DNA of 64,000 nt, from NCBI GenBank assembly GCA_910583875.1, contig CAJTXT010000003.1, positions 1 to 64,000 of the forward strand. The letters run 5' to 3'. Within the stretch, counting starts at the first letter, position 1, and the number at the start of each line of letters is the position of its first letter. The position numbers and the translations under genes are program-made. Under the pieces are notes generated by a model, which was not told where the DNA came from, ran no database searches, and saw nothing but the letters and a program-made list of their open reading frames with translations. Source of the stretch: an uncultured Vampirovibrio sp. (lineage in GTDB: Bacteria > Cyanobacteriota > Vampirovibrionia > Gastranaerophilales > Gastranaerophilaceae). Shown here piece by piece: positions 53,763-62,547 of this stretch.

Positions 53763-54703
53763 TTTAGATGAAGCTTTTTATTAAGTATTGGTATTATTGT
53801 ATCCCAAGCTAAGGCTGAAGGATGTGATTTATCTTCAATCCAATATTCTTCTTGAAATAAGTTGGGAATTTCGTCTTTTATTTTAATTACAATTATATCA
53901 TCTGATATATCTTTTAATATTTGCAATTCTTGTTCAAATAATCCTTCTTCATCAAACGGACATTCATAATATCAAACAACAAATTTTGTATTTGGAAAAT
54001 TGTCTTTTATTTTTTTATATGATTCTTCCATTAATTTCTTGAATAACATGTCAACTTTATTTTTATTTGTTGCATTTTTTTGTTCTAAATATTCTTCTAT
54101 TATGATAGATGTAAATAATGAATGAATTGTTGGATTTATTGGTTTATCGATTACTAATTCATTATCTTTTATTTTGTATCTTAGTGTATGCTCACCGGTC
54201 ATTACAAAATTTCTATATCTAAATAGTCTGGGAAAATGATCAGGAATTAATGTAAAGATAATATATTCCGGATTTTTGGGAAACTGATTTATTACTTCTG
54301 TATCATTAAGTTGGTAATATAAAAATGGAATTCCTGTACCGCTTCTTCCTCTATTTATAATAGTTCTATTTGTATAATCAGCTAATTTACGAGAGAATGT
54401 CTCATTTTCATTTAGTCCAAATCCATATGTATATGAGCAGCCAAAAAGAATAATTGCTTGTTTGTCACTGTTTTTATATTCAATAGGTCTTAAATCATTA
54501 TATAATAGTTCTTTTGAAGGTAATTGTGTCTTTGAATATTTTATTAATGGAATTTTAATATCTTTATTTTTTGTTATTTTGATAAAATCTTTTATATCTT
54601 GGCTATATTTTTTAGATAGAATAAAGCAAGAAAATATTTCTGAAATTGCTATTATCATCAATATAAAACTTAAATTGATAATAAATTTTTTCTTTAAATT
54701 CAT
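53759..54703 (-). pseudogene. SGNH/GDSL hydrolase-like gene interrupted by in-frame TGA
   Basis: The first 243 codons (54703-53972) encode a membrane-anchored protein with the SGNH block I ILFGCSYTYGFGLNENETFS (nucleophile Ser about 90) and block II Gly in NRGRSGTG. They end NTKFVV-TGA. Reading straight through the TGA in the same frame gives 70 more residues (YYECPFDEEGLFEQELQILK onward) ending at 53759, including DKSHPSALAWD, the usual block V Asp-x-x-His. The stop therefore removes the catalytic Asp/His. A nonsense mutation or a sequencing error explains it best. The start is coupled to the aroE stop. Confidence 0.75.
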
Positions 54704-55555
54704 TTAATCAACCATTTCTTCAAGTGCAGCAATTTTCATTTTTAATGTATCGGGTTTTTTACCTGTCCATATTTCAAATGCTTTTGCACCTTGATAAATT
54801 AACATATCAAGTCCTTGAATTGTTGGAATGCCATGTTTTTTAGCCATTTTAATTAATTCTGTTTTTAACGGATTATAAACTATATCATAAATAATAGAAT
54901 CTTTATTCATAGTTTTCACAACATCTTCATCAATAGGCGAAATTCCCATTGCTTTACTTCTCATACCTATCGGTGTTGTGTTTACTAATATTTTATATTT
55001 TGATAAATCATTTAAGCTTTCAATTTGAATACAATTCATTTGAATGCTCGGGAAATTTTCTCTTAAAGAACTTACCATATCAGAAGCATTAATTATATTT
55101 CTTACATAAAAGTCAATTTTTGATGCTTTTAAAATTGAAAGTCCAACAGCTACGGCTCTTGCCGCCCCTCCATTACCTATAATTGCAACTTCTTTACCTG
55201 CAATTTCTTCTCTGAAGTCTTCCGGTATTGCTTCAACAAATCCGTATACATCTGTATTGTATCCATATAAAGAAGAATCAGGCATTATTTTTATTGTATT
55301 GGCGCTGCCTGCTATGTTTGCAACATTATCTACCCCTGATAAAAATAATGTAATAGGCACTTTTAGCGGAATAGTAACGTTAAACCCTTGAAATCCGTAC
55401 GCTCTTAAATATTTTATACGAGAAACTAAATCTTCCTGTTCTGTTTCCAATATTTCGTATGTTCCCTCAAGGCCTACAGACTTAAATGCGGCTTCTTGTA
55501 TTATTTTTGACATTGAATGTGACAAAGGGTAACCTATTAATCCGAATTTATACAT
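54704..55555 (-). CDS. aroE: Shikimate dehydrogenase
   Basis: 283 residues. It reduces 3-dehydroshikimate with NADPH in the shikimate pathway. GLIGYPLSHSMSKIIQEAAF, FQGFNVTIPLKVPI with the catalytic Lys, SANTIKI, GNGGAARAVAVGL for NADPH, and NTTPIGM are all present. It begins three bases after topA and is coupled to the SGNH gene downstream. Confidence 0.95.
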   Translation of the reverse strand: MYKFGLIGYPLSHSMSKIIQEAAFKSVGLEGTYEILETEQEDLVSRIKYLRAYGFQGFNVTIPLKVPITLFLSGVDNVANIAGSANTIKIMPDSSLYGYNTDVYGFVEAIPEDFREEIAGKEVAIIGNGGAARAVAVGLSILKASKIDFYVRNIINASDMVSSLRENFPSIQMNCIQIESLNDLSKYKILVNTTPIGMRSKAMGISPIDEDVVKTMNKDSIIYDIVYNPLKTELIKMAKKHGIPTIQGLDMLIYQGAKAFEIWTGKKPDTLKMKIAALEEMVD

Positions 55556-55558
55556 AGT

Positions 55559-57796
55559 TTATTCTTCTTCCATTTCTTTAGAGAATGAACATTCTTTATT
55601 GCTGCATTCTAATTTCTTTGCTTTCTTTGTTATTTTTTTAACAAGTATGCTGCCGCATTCAGGGCATTTTTCATTAACCGGTTCATACCAAGAAACAAAA
55701 TCACATTTTGGATAGTTGTTGCAAGCAAAAAAGACTTTTCCATATTTTGATTTTTTAAATACAATCTCACCGTCACCACATTTAGGGCATTTTACACCTG
55801 TAGATTTTATTATACGTTTTCTATGTTTACATTCTTCATTTGTGCATTCCAAATATGGTCCATAAGGTCCGACTTTTTGAATCATTGGTGAATTACATTT
55901 TTCGCATTTTTCATCAGTTTCTTTTGGCTGCTCAGGCGCTGTACCGTCTTTATTTAAAGGCAGCATTGTTTTACATTCTGGATATTTTGAACATCCTAAG
56001 AATTGAGTTCCAAACCTGCTTGTTCTCACAACCATTTTGCTTCCGCAATTAGGGCAGAGAGTATCAGACTCAATTAAAACTCTTTGCATATTCTGTTTTG
56101 CGTTAGTTACTGTTTCTATAAACGGAGTATAAAAATCCTTTATAACTTCATTCCACACGAGTTTATCTTCTGCGATATCATCTAATTTTGTTTCCATATT
56201 AGCAGTAAATTCGTAGTTCATTATATCTTTGAAATGTTCTACTAACTGCTTGCATAAGGTAGTGCCTAATGCAGTCGGAGCAAGTGCTTTTTCTATTTTT
56301 TCAACATAATTTTTCTGCTGAATTTTTGTGATAATACTTGCATAAGTACTAGGGCGTCCTATACCATGTTCTTCTAAAGCTTTAACTAAAGAAGCTTCTG
56401 TAAATCTTGGCGGAGGACTTGTAAAATGTTGTTTTGGAAGTACTTCTTTTAATTTTAGGTTATCACCTTCTTTTAAATCAGGTAATTTGGAAGTATCTTC
56501 TTTTTCATCACTTTCATTATATACTTTTAAATAGCCTTCAAATGTAATCTTGCTCATTCCGGCTTTAAACAAGCAATCACCGGCTTCAATGTCAATAGTT
56601 GTATTTTTAACAGAAGCATTTTCCATTTGAGAAGCTACAAATTTGCTCCATATCAATTTATATAATTGATACTGTTCATTTGTTAAATATTGTTTAATGC
56701 TATCAGGTGTTTTATCAACATAAGAGGGTCTTATTGCTTCATGGGCATCTTGAACATTTTTAGATTTTTTTACATAGTTATTAGGTGTTTTAGGATAGTA
56801 ATTTTCACCATAATTGTTAGTAATAAAATCTTTTGCAGCAGCTTGTGCATCATCTGATATACGAACAGAATCGGTTCTCATATAAGTAATTAAACCGACA
56901 GGTCCGTCTGTACCGATATCAATACCTTCATATAATTTTTGAGCAATCTGCATTGTTTTAGAAACACCGTAACCAAGCTTATTACTTGCTTCTCTTTGCA
57001 ATGTAGAAGTGATGAATGGTGCAGTAGGTTTACGCTGAGTGTTTCTTGTTGTTATTTTAGATACATTGAAAGTTCTATCATTTTCTTTCAAGTATTTAAC
57101 AATTTTATTTGCTTCTTCTTCTGTTTTAACATCAAGTTTTGCATTCTTATATTTTGCAAGTTCTGCTGTAAATTTAGCTTTATCTTTTAATAAATCAGCC
57201 GAAATTGTCCAATATTCAACAGGTGTGAAAGCATTTATTTCTTCTTCTCTTTCACAAATCATTCTAAGTGCAACACTTTGCACGCGGCCTGCTGAAAGGT
57301 GATAATTTCTCATCTTTTCCCATAATACAGGGCTTATTTTATAACCTACTAAACGGTCTAGAATCTGTCTTGTCTGCTGCGCTTTAACACGGCTCATATC
57401 TATTTGGCGTGAATGTTCAACAGCATAAGTTACGGCTTTTGGCGTAATTTCATTAAATTCTATTCTATATACTTTTTCATCCGGAACTTTTATTACTTGG
57501 CGAACATGCCAAGCAATAGCTTCTCCCTCACGGTCAGGGTCGGATGCAAGATATACCTTATCAGCTTTTTGAGCCATATCATTTAATTTTTTTACAACGG
57601 CTTTTTTCTCTGGAATTACTTCAAAAGACGGTGTAAATCCGTTTTGAACATCAAACCCCAAAACTTTAGGCGGAAAATCTCTAATATGTCCGTAACTTGC
57701 TTCAATATCATAAGTGTTTCCCAAAATCTTTTTAATAGTTTTAGATTTTGCAGGTGACTCTACTATTACAAGTATATGCTCTTTTTTCTTTGCCAT
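55559..57796 (-). CDS. topA: DNA topoisomerase I
   Basis: 745 residues. Toprim domain: VIVESPAKSKTIKKILG and YLASDPDREGEAIAWH. The catalytic Tyr is in GLITYMRTDSVRIS. The body is followed by four C4 zinc ribbons (CPNCGSKMVV, CEKCNSPMIQ, CPKCGDGEIV, CPECGSILVK, each with a second Cys pair). It relaxes negative supercoils. It sits between dprA and aroE on one strand with gaps under ten bases, probably one operon. Confidence 0.96.
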   Translation of the reverse strand: MAKKKEHILVIVESPAKSKTIKKILGNTYDIEASYGHIRDFPPKVLGFDVQNGFTPSFEVIPEKKAVVKKLNDMAQKADKVYLASDPDREGEAIAWHVRQVIKVPDEKVYRIEFNEITPKAVTYAVEHSRQIDMSRVKAQQTRQILDRLVGYKISPVLWEKMRNYHLSAGRVQSVALRMICEREEEINAFTPVEYWTISADLLKDKAKFTAELAKYKNAKLDVKTEEEANKIVKYLKENDRTFNVSKITTRNTQRKPTAPFITSTLQREASNKLGYGVSKTMQIAQKLYEGIDIGTDGPVGLITYMRTDSVRISDDAQAAAKDFITNNYGENYYPKTPNNYVKKSKNVQDAHEAIRPSYVDKTPDSIKQYLTNEQYQLYKLIWSKFVASQMENASVKNTTIDIEAGDCLFKAGMSKITFEGYLKVYNESDEKEDTSKLPDLKEGDNLKLKEVLPKQHFTSPPPRFTEASLVKALEEHGIGRPSTYASIITKIQQKNYVEKIEKALAPTALGTTLCKQLVEHFKDIMNYEFTANMETKLDDIAEDKLVWNEVIKDFYTPFIETVTNAKQNMQRVLIESDTLCPNCGSKMVVRTSRFGTQFLGCSKYPECKTMLPLNKDGTAPEQPKETDEKCEKCNSPMIQKVGPYGPYLECTNEECKHRKRIIKSTGVKCPKCGDGEIVFKKSKYGKVFFACNNYPKCDFVSWYEPVNEKCPECGSILVKKITKKAKKLECSNKECSFSKEMEEE

Positions 57797-57804
57797 ATTT
57801 CTCT

Positions 57805-58902
57805 TTATACTACTGATATATATTTTTCCCCGTTTGTTTGGGAAATTAATCCATCCAATTCTAACTTTGTTAATATTACCATTAAATCATTAATATTCAA
57901 ACCTGTTTTTATAATAATTTCATCCATTGTTAAAGAATCTTTTTTTAGTAAATCTATTAATGAATTTTCTTCTTCTGTTAAATTATTTGCAGTTTGAGTT
58001 TGTTTTACTGATGCTTTATTTATTTCCCAATTCATTGTATCCATTATATCTTGAGTATTTGTAATTAGTGAAGCACCTGTTTTTAATAATGAATATATTC
58101 CTTCTGTATTTGGGTTTGAAATTAGTCCAGGCATGCACATAAGTTCTTTATTTTGCTCTAGTGCCAGTTTTCCTGTAATCATAGCACCAGATTTCATAGC
58201 TGCTTCTGCGACTAAAACACCTTTTGAAAGACCGGATACTATTCTGTTTCGAACAGGAAAATGCCAGCTTATTGCATCGACATCCGGCCAATATTCACTT
58301 AATACAGCTCCATTGCCGTTTATTATTTTATTAAATAATGCAACATTAGATTTCGGATATAATTTATCAAAACCGCCACCGATAACTGCTATAGTTTTTA
58401 TGTTATTATCAACCGCTGTTTTATGTGCAACTGTATCAATTCCTTCTGCTAAACCGGAAACAATACAAACGTCGGTATTAGCAAAGCCTTCCAGTATATG
58501 TCTTAATGTATTTTTCGAATTTTCACTTGCTCTTCTTGAGCCTACTACAGCAAGTGTCCTTTCTAAATTACATAATTCTAAATTTCCTAATACAAAAAGA
58601 CCTGTTGGCGGATTATCAATATGCCTTAACAAATACGGATATCTTTCATCTTCGGGATAAATAAAATCTATCTCACGCTCTTTTATATAATCCATACATT
58701 GGTTCGGATTAATAGTTTTTCGCTCAGATAGAAAACCTTTAATTTGTCGTTCTTGAAGCCCTTCTATTTTCCATAAATCATATTCTTGAGCATGCCAAGC
58801 AAGCTCAATTGAACCAAAATGTTCATATACTTTATTTACAAATGCAGAAGCTGTTTTTGTTAAACGCGCAAAAGCATACCAATATTTATCATTATTTCCC
58901 AT
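57805..58902 (-). CDS. dprA: DNA-processing protein DprA
   Basis: 365 residues. An N-terminal helix-hairpin-helix-like region (1-75) is followed by the Rossmann-type DprA core: AVVGSRRASENSKNTLRHIL, VSGLAEGIDTVAHKTAVDNN, AVIGGGFDKLYPKSN, and the SWHFPVRNRIVSGLSKGVLV block. A C-terminal winged helix (about 300-365) is also present. It loads RecA on incoming single-stranded DNA during transformation. It leads the dprA-topA-aroE set. Confidence 0.95.
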   Translation of the reverse strand: MGNNDKYWYAFARLTKTASAFVNKVYEHFGSIELAWHAQEYDLWKIEGLQERQIKGFLSERKTINPNQCMDYIKEREIDFIYPEDERYPYLLRHIDNPPTGLFVLGNLELCNLERTLAVVGSRRASENSKNTLRHILEGFANTDVCIVSGLAEGIDTVAHKTAVDNNIKTIAVIGGGFDKLYPKSNVALFNKIINGNGAVLSEYWPDVDAISWHFPVRNRIVSGLSKGVLVAEAAMKSGAMITGKLALEQNKELMCMPGLISNPNTEGIYSLLKTGASLITNTQDIMDTMNWEINKASVKQTQTANNLTEEENSLIDLLKKDSLTMDEIIIKTGLNINDLMVILTKLELDGLISQTNGEKYISVV

Positions 58903-58951
58903 AAATAATAAATAACATATAAAATCAATAGAGTCCAGTTTTAATATAAAA

Positions 58952-59182
58952 CTAAGCTATACAATTGCCATTTTTAAGAAGCTGCTCGTATTGAGTTTTA
59001 TAATATGCAGCAATGCGGCATGCTAAATCATATTTTTGTTCTATATTACTTGGAGTAAAAGAATCAGCTTGTTCAGCTTGAGAATTATCTACCTTTTGCG
59101 GCTTACTTCCAGCAAATTCAACTTGTTTAATAGGTTGGCATGCACTTACAGGTAAAGCTGCATTGATAGCTTGTATATTCAT
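58952..59182 (-). CDS. Small lineage-specific protein with N-terminal VEFAG motif
   Basis: 76 residues. MNIQAINAALPVSACQPIKQ then VEFAGSKP (about 21-28) repeats the MNI(Q/K)...F-x-G plan seen at the N-termini of the GH13-like and PHP-like proteins. The C-terminal half is one helix (YDLACRIAAYYKTQYEQLLK) and the end is NGNCIA. No enzymatic motif is seen. Confidence 0.65.
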   Translation of the reverse strand: MNIQAINAALPVSACQPIKQVEFAGSKPQKVDNSQAEQADSFTPSNIEQKYDLACRIAAYYKTQYEQLLKNGNCIA

Positions 59183-59269
59183 GTTTACTCCCTTACATAT
59201 ATATCCTTAACTAAAATGTTATCATACTTACTTTATGTTTGCAACTGCATACTTAGGGTAATTTAAATA

Positions 59270-60991
59270 TTAAAGCCATTTTGTAAGATTAGCATATATT
59301 AATCCGTTTTTATCTAAAAGTTCATATATTCTTTCTTTTGAAATTCCAGGAGCATCATATACTATATCATCAGAAAATTCTTCCGGCTGTTTTACATTTG
59401 TTATATGCATTTTTTCTTTATTCTCTTTTGTTAGCATTGCAGAAGATTTAGTTATGTGAAATATAAAATTATTGGGGTATGCCATGTATTTTTTATTCTT
59501 TTTTATAAAATTAATAGTTTTCATTACATCTTCTTCTGTTTCTGTAGGAAAACCATACATAAAACCGGTATCAACATGTATTCCGAGTTCATAGCAGTAT
59601 TTTAATATTCTTTCAACATTTTCTAATTTTATACCCTTTTGCATTAAATCTAAAATTCTTTCTGATGCACTTTCAATTCCAAAAAAAATTGTATCTATAC
59701 CTGAATTTTTAATTTTTTTTAAAATATCATAGGTTAATGCTTTTTCCATTCTTAAAAAACAATTATATGTTATGTTTAAATTTCTTTTTATTATTTCATC
59801 AGCGAATTTTTCAACAAAATTAATACTTAATGCATCATCTAAAATGGAAAAGTTATTGGTATTATATTTATTTTTCAATTTTTCAATTATATTAACGGCA
59901 TCAATTGGATTTCTTATGTGGTATTTTTTCCATAAATGTTCATAACAAAATGTACATTTTTTCCAGTAGCATCCTTTTGAAAATTCAAGTTCTATATACT
60001 TGTTTATAAAATAATTATCAAATTTTACACCATCATAACAAGGTGGATGAATTTCATTTATATTATTAATCGGGAGAATTTCATTTTGTTTTATTATATT
60101 ATTTTCCTTGTATAGTAATCCGGAAACATTTGTTACAGGGATTTTATTCTCTATGTATCTTACATAATCAATAATAGATTTTTCGCCTTCACCAACAAGA
60201 ATATTATCAAAAAATGTACCAAACATATCAGGATGATTGACAAATCCATCTTTTACTGTTGTAGGAAGAACTCCTCCAATAACAACTTTTGCTTTTGTCT
60301 TTACTTTTATAATTTTCCCTAAAGTTAATGCCGGATAGGTATTTTGTTCAAAGGGTATTGTTATTCCGATTATGTCATATTTGTCTAAGTTAAGTTCTTC
60401 AATCTTTTTTTCATAAAAATCAATATATATGTTTCTTCGTCTATTAGAACATTTATCTACTATATCTTCATATACCTGCTTGTATAGCGGGTTATTTGTT
60501 ACAACTATAGATGAATTACCGTCTAATCTCATATATACTTTTTCAGGATAGTAAGGTAAAAAGACTAATGAATATAATTGAAATAAAGTCTCATTTATAC
60601 TTGCAGTTTCTTCTGATAGTCCCGATTTTAGTATTATATCTTTATATGTATCATAAAAATTTTTATTACTTTTTATTAGTAAATCTATGACTTTTCTTTT
60701 ACTGAAAAATTTTTCAATTTTTTTATTTAATTCATTTAATTGTTCATCAGTTAATTGATATTTTATATTTATATTTTCATTTAAAATTTTATTATTTTTA
60801 TATATTTGTTCAAGTAAATTTATAGTATTTTGTAAATGTTTTGGACTTAAAACTCCTTTTAAAAATTCTATATTCATATCAAGAATTTCAGCATCAATAT
60901 TATTGGCTTTTAATTGTCCTAATAATATAGGAATTGCGCCATAAATAGAACCTGCATAACCAATGGGCGGATTTATCAATAGAACTTTCAT
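59270..60991 (-). CDS. B12-binding-type radical SAM protein, locus 4
   Basis: 573 residues. The N-terminal part has the cobalamin-binding-like fold (LLINPPIGYAGSIYGAIPIL, YDIIGITIPF, VVIGGVLPTT), interrupted by a helical insertion (about 50-185). The radical SAM motif is CYWKKCTFC at 341-349, that is C-x4-C-x2-C, one residue wider than the normal C-x3-C-x2-C. The barrel continues with TIFFGIESASERILDLMQKG and VDTGFMYGFPTETEEDV. Members methylate or rearrange unactivated carbons, also in RiPPs. It follows the SPASM gene by ten bases, so a second tailoring step on the locus 4 peptide is likely. Confidence 0.85.
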   Translation of the reverse strand: MKVLLINPPIGYAGSIYGAIPILLGQLKANNIDAEILDMNIEFLKGVLSPKHLQNTINLLEQIYKNNKILNENINIKYQLTDEQLNELNKKIEKFFSKRKVIDLLIKSNKNFYDTYKDIILKSGLSEETASINETLFQLYSLVFLPYYPEKVYMRLDGNSSIVVTNNPLYKQVYEDIVDKCSNRRRNIYIDFYEKKIEELNLDKYDIIGITIPFEQNTYPALTLGKIIKVKTKAKVVIGGVLPTTVKDGFVNHPDMFGTFFDNILVGEGEKSIIDYVRYIENKIPVTNVSGLLYKENNIIKQNEILPINNINEIHPPCYDGVKFDNYFINKYIELEFSKGCYWKKCTFCYEHLWKKYHIRNPIDAVNIIEKLKNKYNTNNFSILDDALSINFVEKFADEIIKRNLNITYNCFLRMEKALTYDILKKIKNSGIDTIFFGIESASERILDLMQKGIKLENVERILKYCYELGIHVDTGFMYGFPTETEEDVMKTINFIKKNKKYMAYPNNFIFHITKSSAMLTKENKEKMHITNVKQPEEFSDDIVYDAPGISKERIYELLDKNGLIYANLTKWL

Positions 60992-61001
60992 ATTTCAGTT
61001 A

Positions 61002-62357
61002 TTAATCCTGTTTTTCTTTACTTTTATAATATTGATATACCTTGTAAAAAGCTCTTGCATCTTCGCATAAAATTTCTGATTTTTTCATAAAATCACCGTC
61101 TCTGTCATACCATGCATAAGCCGGACATAAAATGCAAAACTTACAATATTCATGTTTAAAACATTCATCGAGATTTTTTCTGATATATTTTTTTCTGAAC
61201 TCAGGAATAATATTTTTTCTTATATCAGCAAATGAAATTTCTTTATAATTTCCTAACGAATAACCAAAATATACACAAGGGATAATATCCATTTTAGGCG
61301 TAATACTATATCTATTAATACCACCGCTGCAAACATGTCTATCATCTTTTGCTTGTATTGCTCTGTTTTGGTGATTTTTAAAGTTTTCTAAGTATATTTT
61401 TTCTATATCTTCTTCTTTTATTTTTGAACATAAATTATTATTTTTATGATTAACAAGTAATAAATGATCGTCTATAAATCTTGCATTGATGGAATTTGCA
61501 AACTCTCTCACTTTTTTATATTCACCAACATTATATGATAAATTCATACAAGTAACGGTGACATTTATATTTCTTTCTTTTAATTTTTTGATTACAGTCA
61601 AAGTTTTATTATGAGAACCTTTTACTCCTGTAATATTATCGTGAATTTCAGGATTCATACTGTATAAAGAAATTTTTAAAGTAGCGGGATATAATTTAAC
61701 TATTTCTTCGAATAGTTCCGGATTATTATATAATTCTTGTCCATTTGTTAAAATAAGTACTTTTAAAAATTTTTCTTTTGCATATTTTGCGATTTTTAAA
61801 AAATCTTTACTAATGCTGCATTCTCCGCCTGTTAGAGAAATTTCTCTAAGTCCTAAATCAGATGCTTCATCTATAATCTTCTTAGCATTTTCAAATGTTA
61901 TTTCATATTGATTACAATCTTTTGGATTGCAGCAATGTCTGCAATTTAAATTACATTTATAAGTCAGTTCTAAATTTAAACTTTCAAGAAGATTATTTTT
62001 TGAAATAAATTTAAATCTTGTTATATCAAAGTGTTCATAATTTTTAGAAGTTTCTTTACATGAAAAAACGAGATATTTATTAATGATTTTTGTATCATTT
62101 ATATCTATCTCTATTAAGTCTTTTTGTTTTAATTCTAAAAGAAATTCTTGAAGCTGATTTTCAACATTTCTTGAAGCTGAATATTCCCTAATTTTTGTAT
62201 AATCTTTTGTTGAAATAATAGTAAACCATAAATCTGACATTACACCTTTTAATACATAATATATACAATTTTTTACATCTTCTATTATGCTGAAGGAGGT
62301 TTTTGTTTCATAAAAATAAGTTTTAGAACATACCCAAGGTGTTATCGATAAATTCAT
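61002..62357 (-). CDS. Radical SAM/SPASM peptide maturase, locus 4
   Basis: 451 residues from the ATG at 62357, four bases after the precursor stop. An ATG at 62390 would overlap the precursor and add eleven unconserved residues. The PqqD-like part includes YYVLKGVMSDLWFTII. The cluster motif is CNLNCRHC (C135, C139, C142) with an extra Cys after it, then TGGECS. The SPASM region has CSGGINRYSITP, IIPCVYFGY, CFKHEYCKFCILCPAY and EILCEDA. SLYSMNPEIHDNITGVKGSH links it to the locus 2 enzyme. Confidence 0.88.
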   Translation of the reverse strand: MNLSITPWVCSKTYFYETKTSFSIIEDVKNCIYYVLKGVMSDLWFTIISTKDYTKIREYSASRNVENQLQEFLLELKQKDLIEIDINDTKIINKYLVFSCKETSKNYEHFDITRFKFISKNNLLESLNLELTYKCNLNCRHCCNPKDCNQYEITFENAKKIIDEASDLGLREISLTGGECSISKDFLKIAKYAKEKFLKVLILTNGQELYNNPELFEEIVKLYPATLKISLYSMNPEIHDNITGVKGSHNKTLTVIKKLKERNINVTVTCMNLSYNVGEYKKVREFANSINARFIDDHLLLVNHKNNNLCSKIKEEDIEKIYLENFKNHQNRAIQAKDDRHVCSGGINRYSITPKMDIIPCVYFGYSLGNYKEISFADIRKNIIPEFRKKYIRKNLDECFKHEYCKFCILCPAYAWYDRDGDFMKKSEILCEDARAFYKVYQYYKSKEKQD

Positions 62358-62361
62358 TTGA

Positions 62362-62547
62362 TTATTTAACACAGTTATAATAGCCACCACATCTTCCGCA
62401 ACTAGTATGGCAAGGTACAGCTAATTTAATAGAATCTTCATCTGGAATTTCAATTAATTCAGAAAACATTTCATTAATTTCTTTAATTGACATATTTCCA
62501 ATAGCATCAAGTTCTTCATTATTGTTGTTGATGTTGTTATCTTCCAT
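62362..62547 (-). CDS. Cys-rich RiPP precursor-like peptide, locus 4
   Basis: 61 residues with an acidic leader (MEDNNINNNNEELDAIGNMS, then a helix IKEINEMFSELIEIPDEDSI) and the tail PCHTSCGRCGGYYNCVK, spaced C-x3-C-x2-C-x5-C. This leader is longer and opposite in charge to those of loci 1-3. AAAGGA lies eight bases before the ATG, inside the end of the ATP-grasp gene. The acidic, helical leader with a Cys/Gly-rich tail is the classical layout of a SPASM substrate. Confidence 0.82.
   Translation of the reverse strand: MEDNNINNNNEELDAIGNMSIKEINEMFSELIEIPDEDSIKLAVPCHTSCGRCGGYYNCVK

Noticed and set aside
53972..53974. UGA recoding as an alternative genetic code
   Set aside because: Other genes end with TGA at proper positions, and intact housekeeping genes contain no internal TGA, so only this gene is affected.
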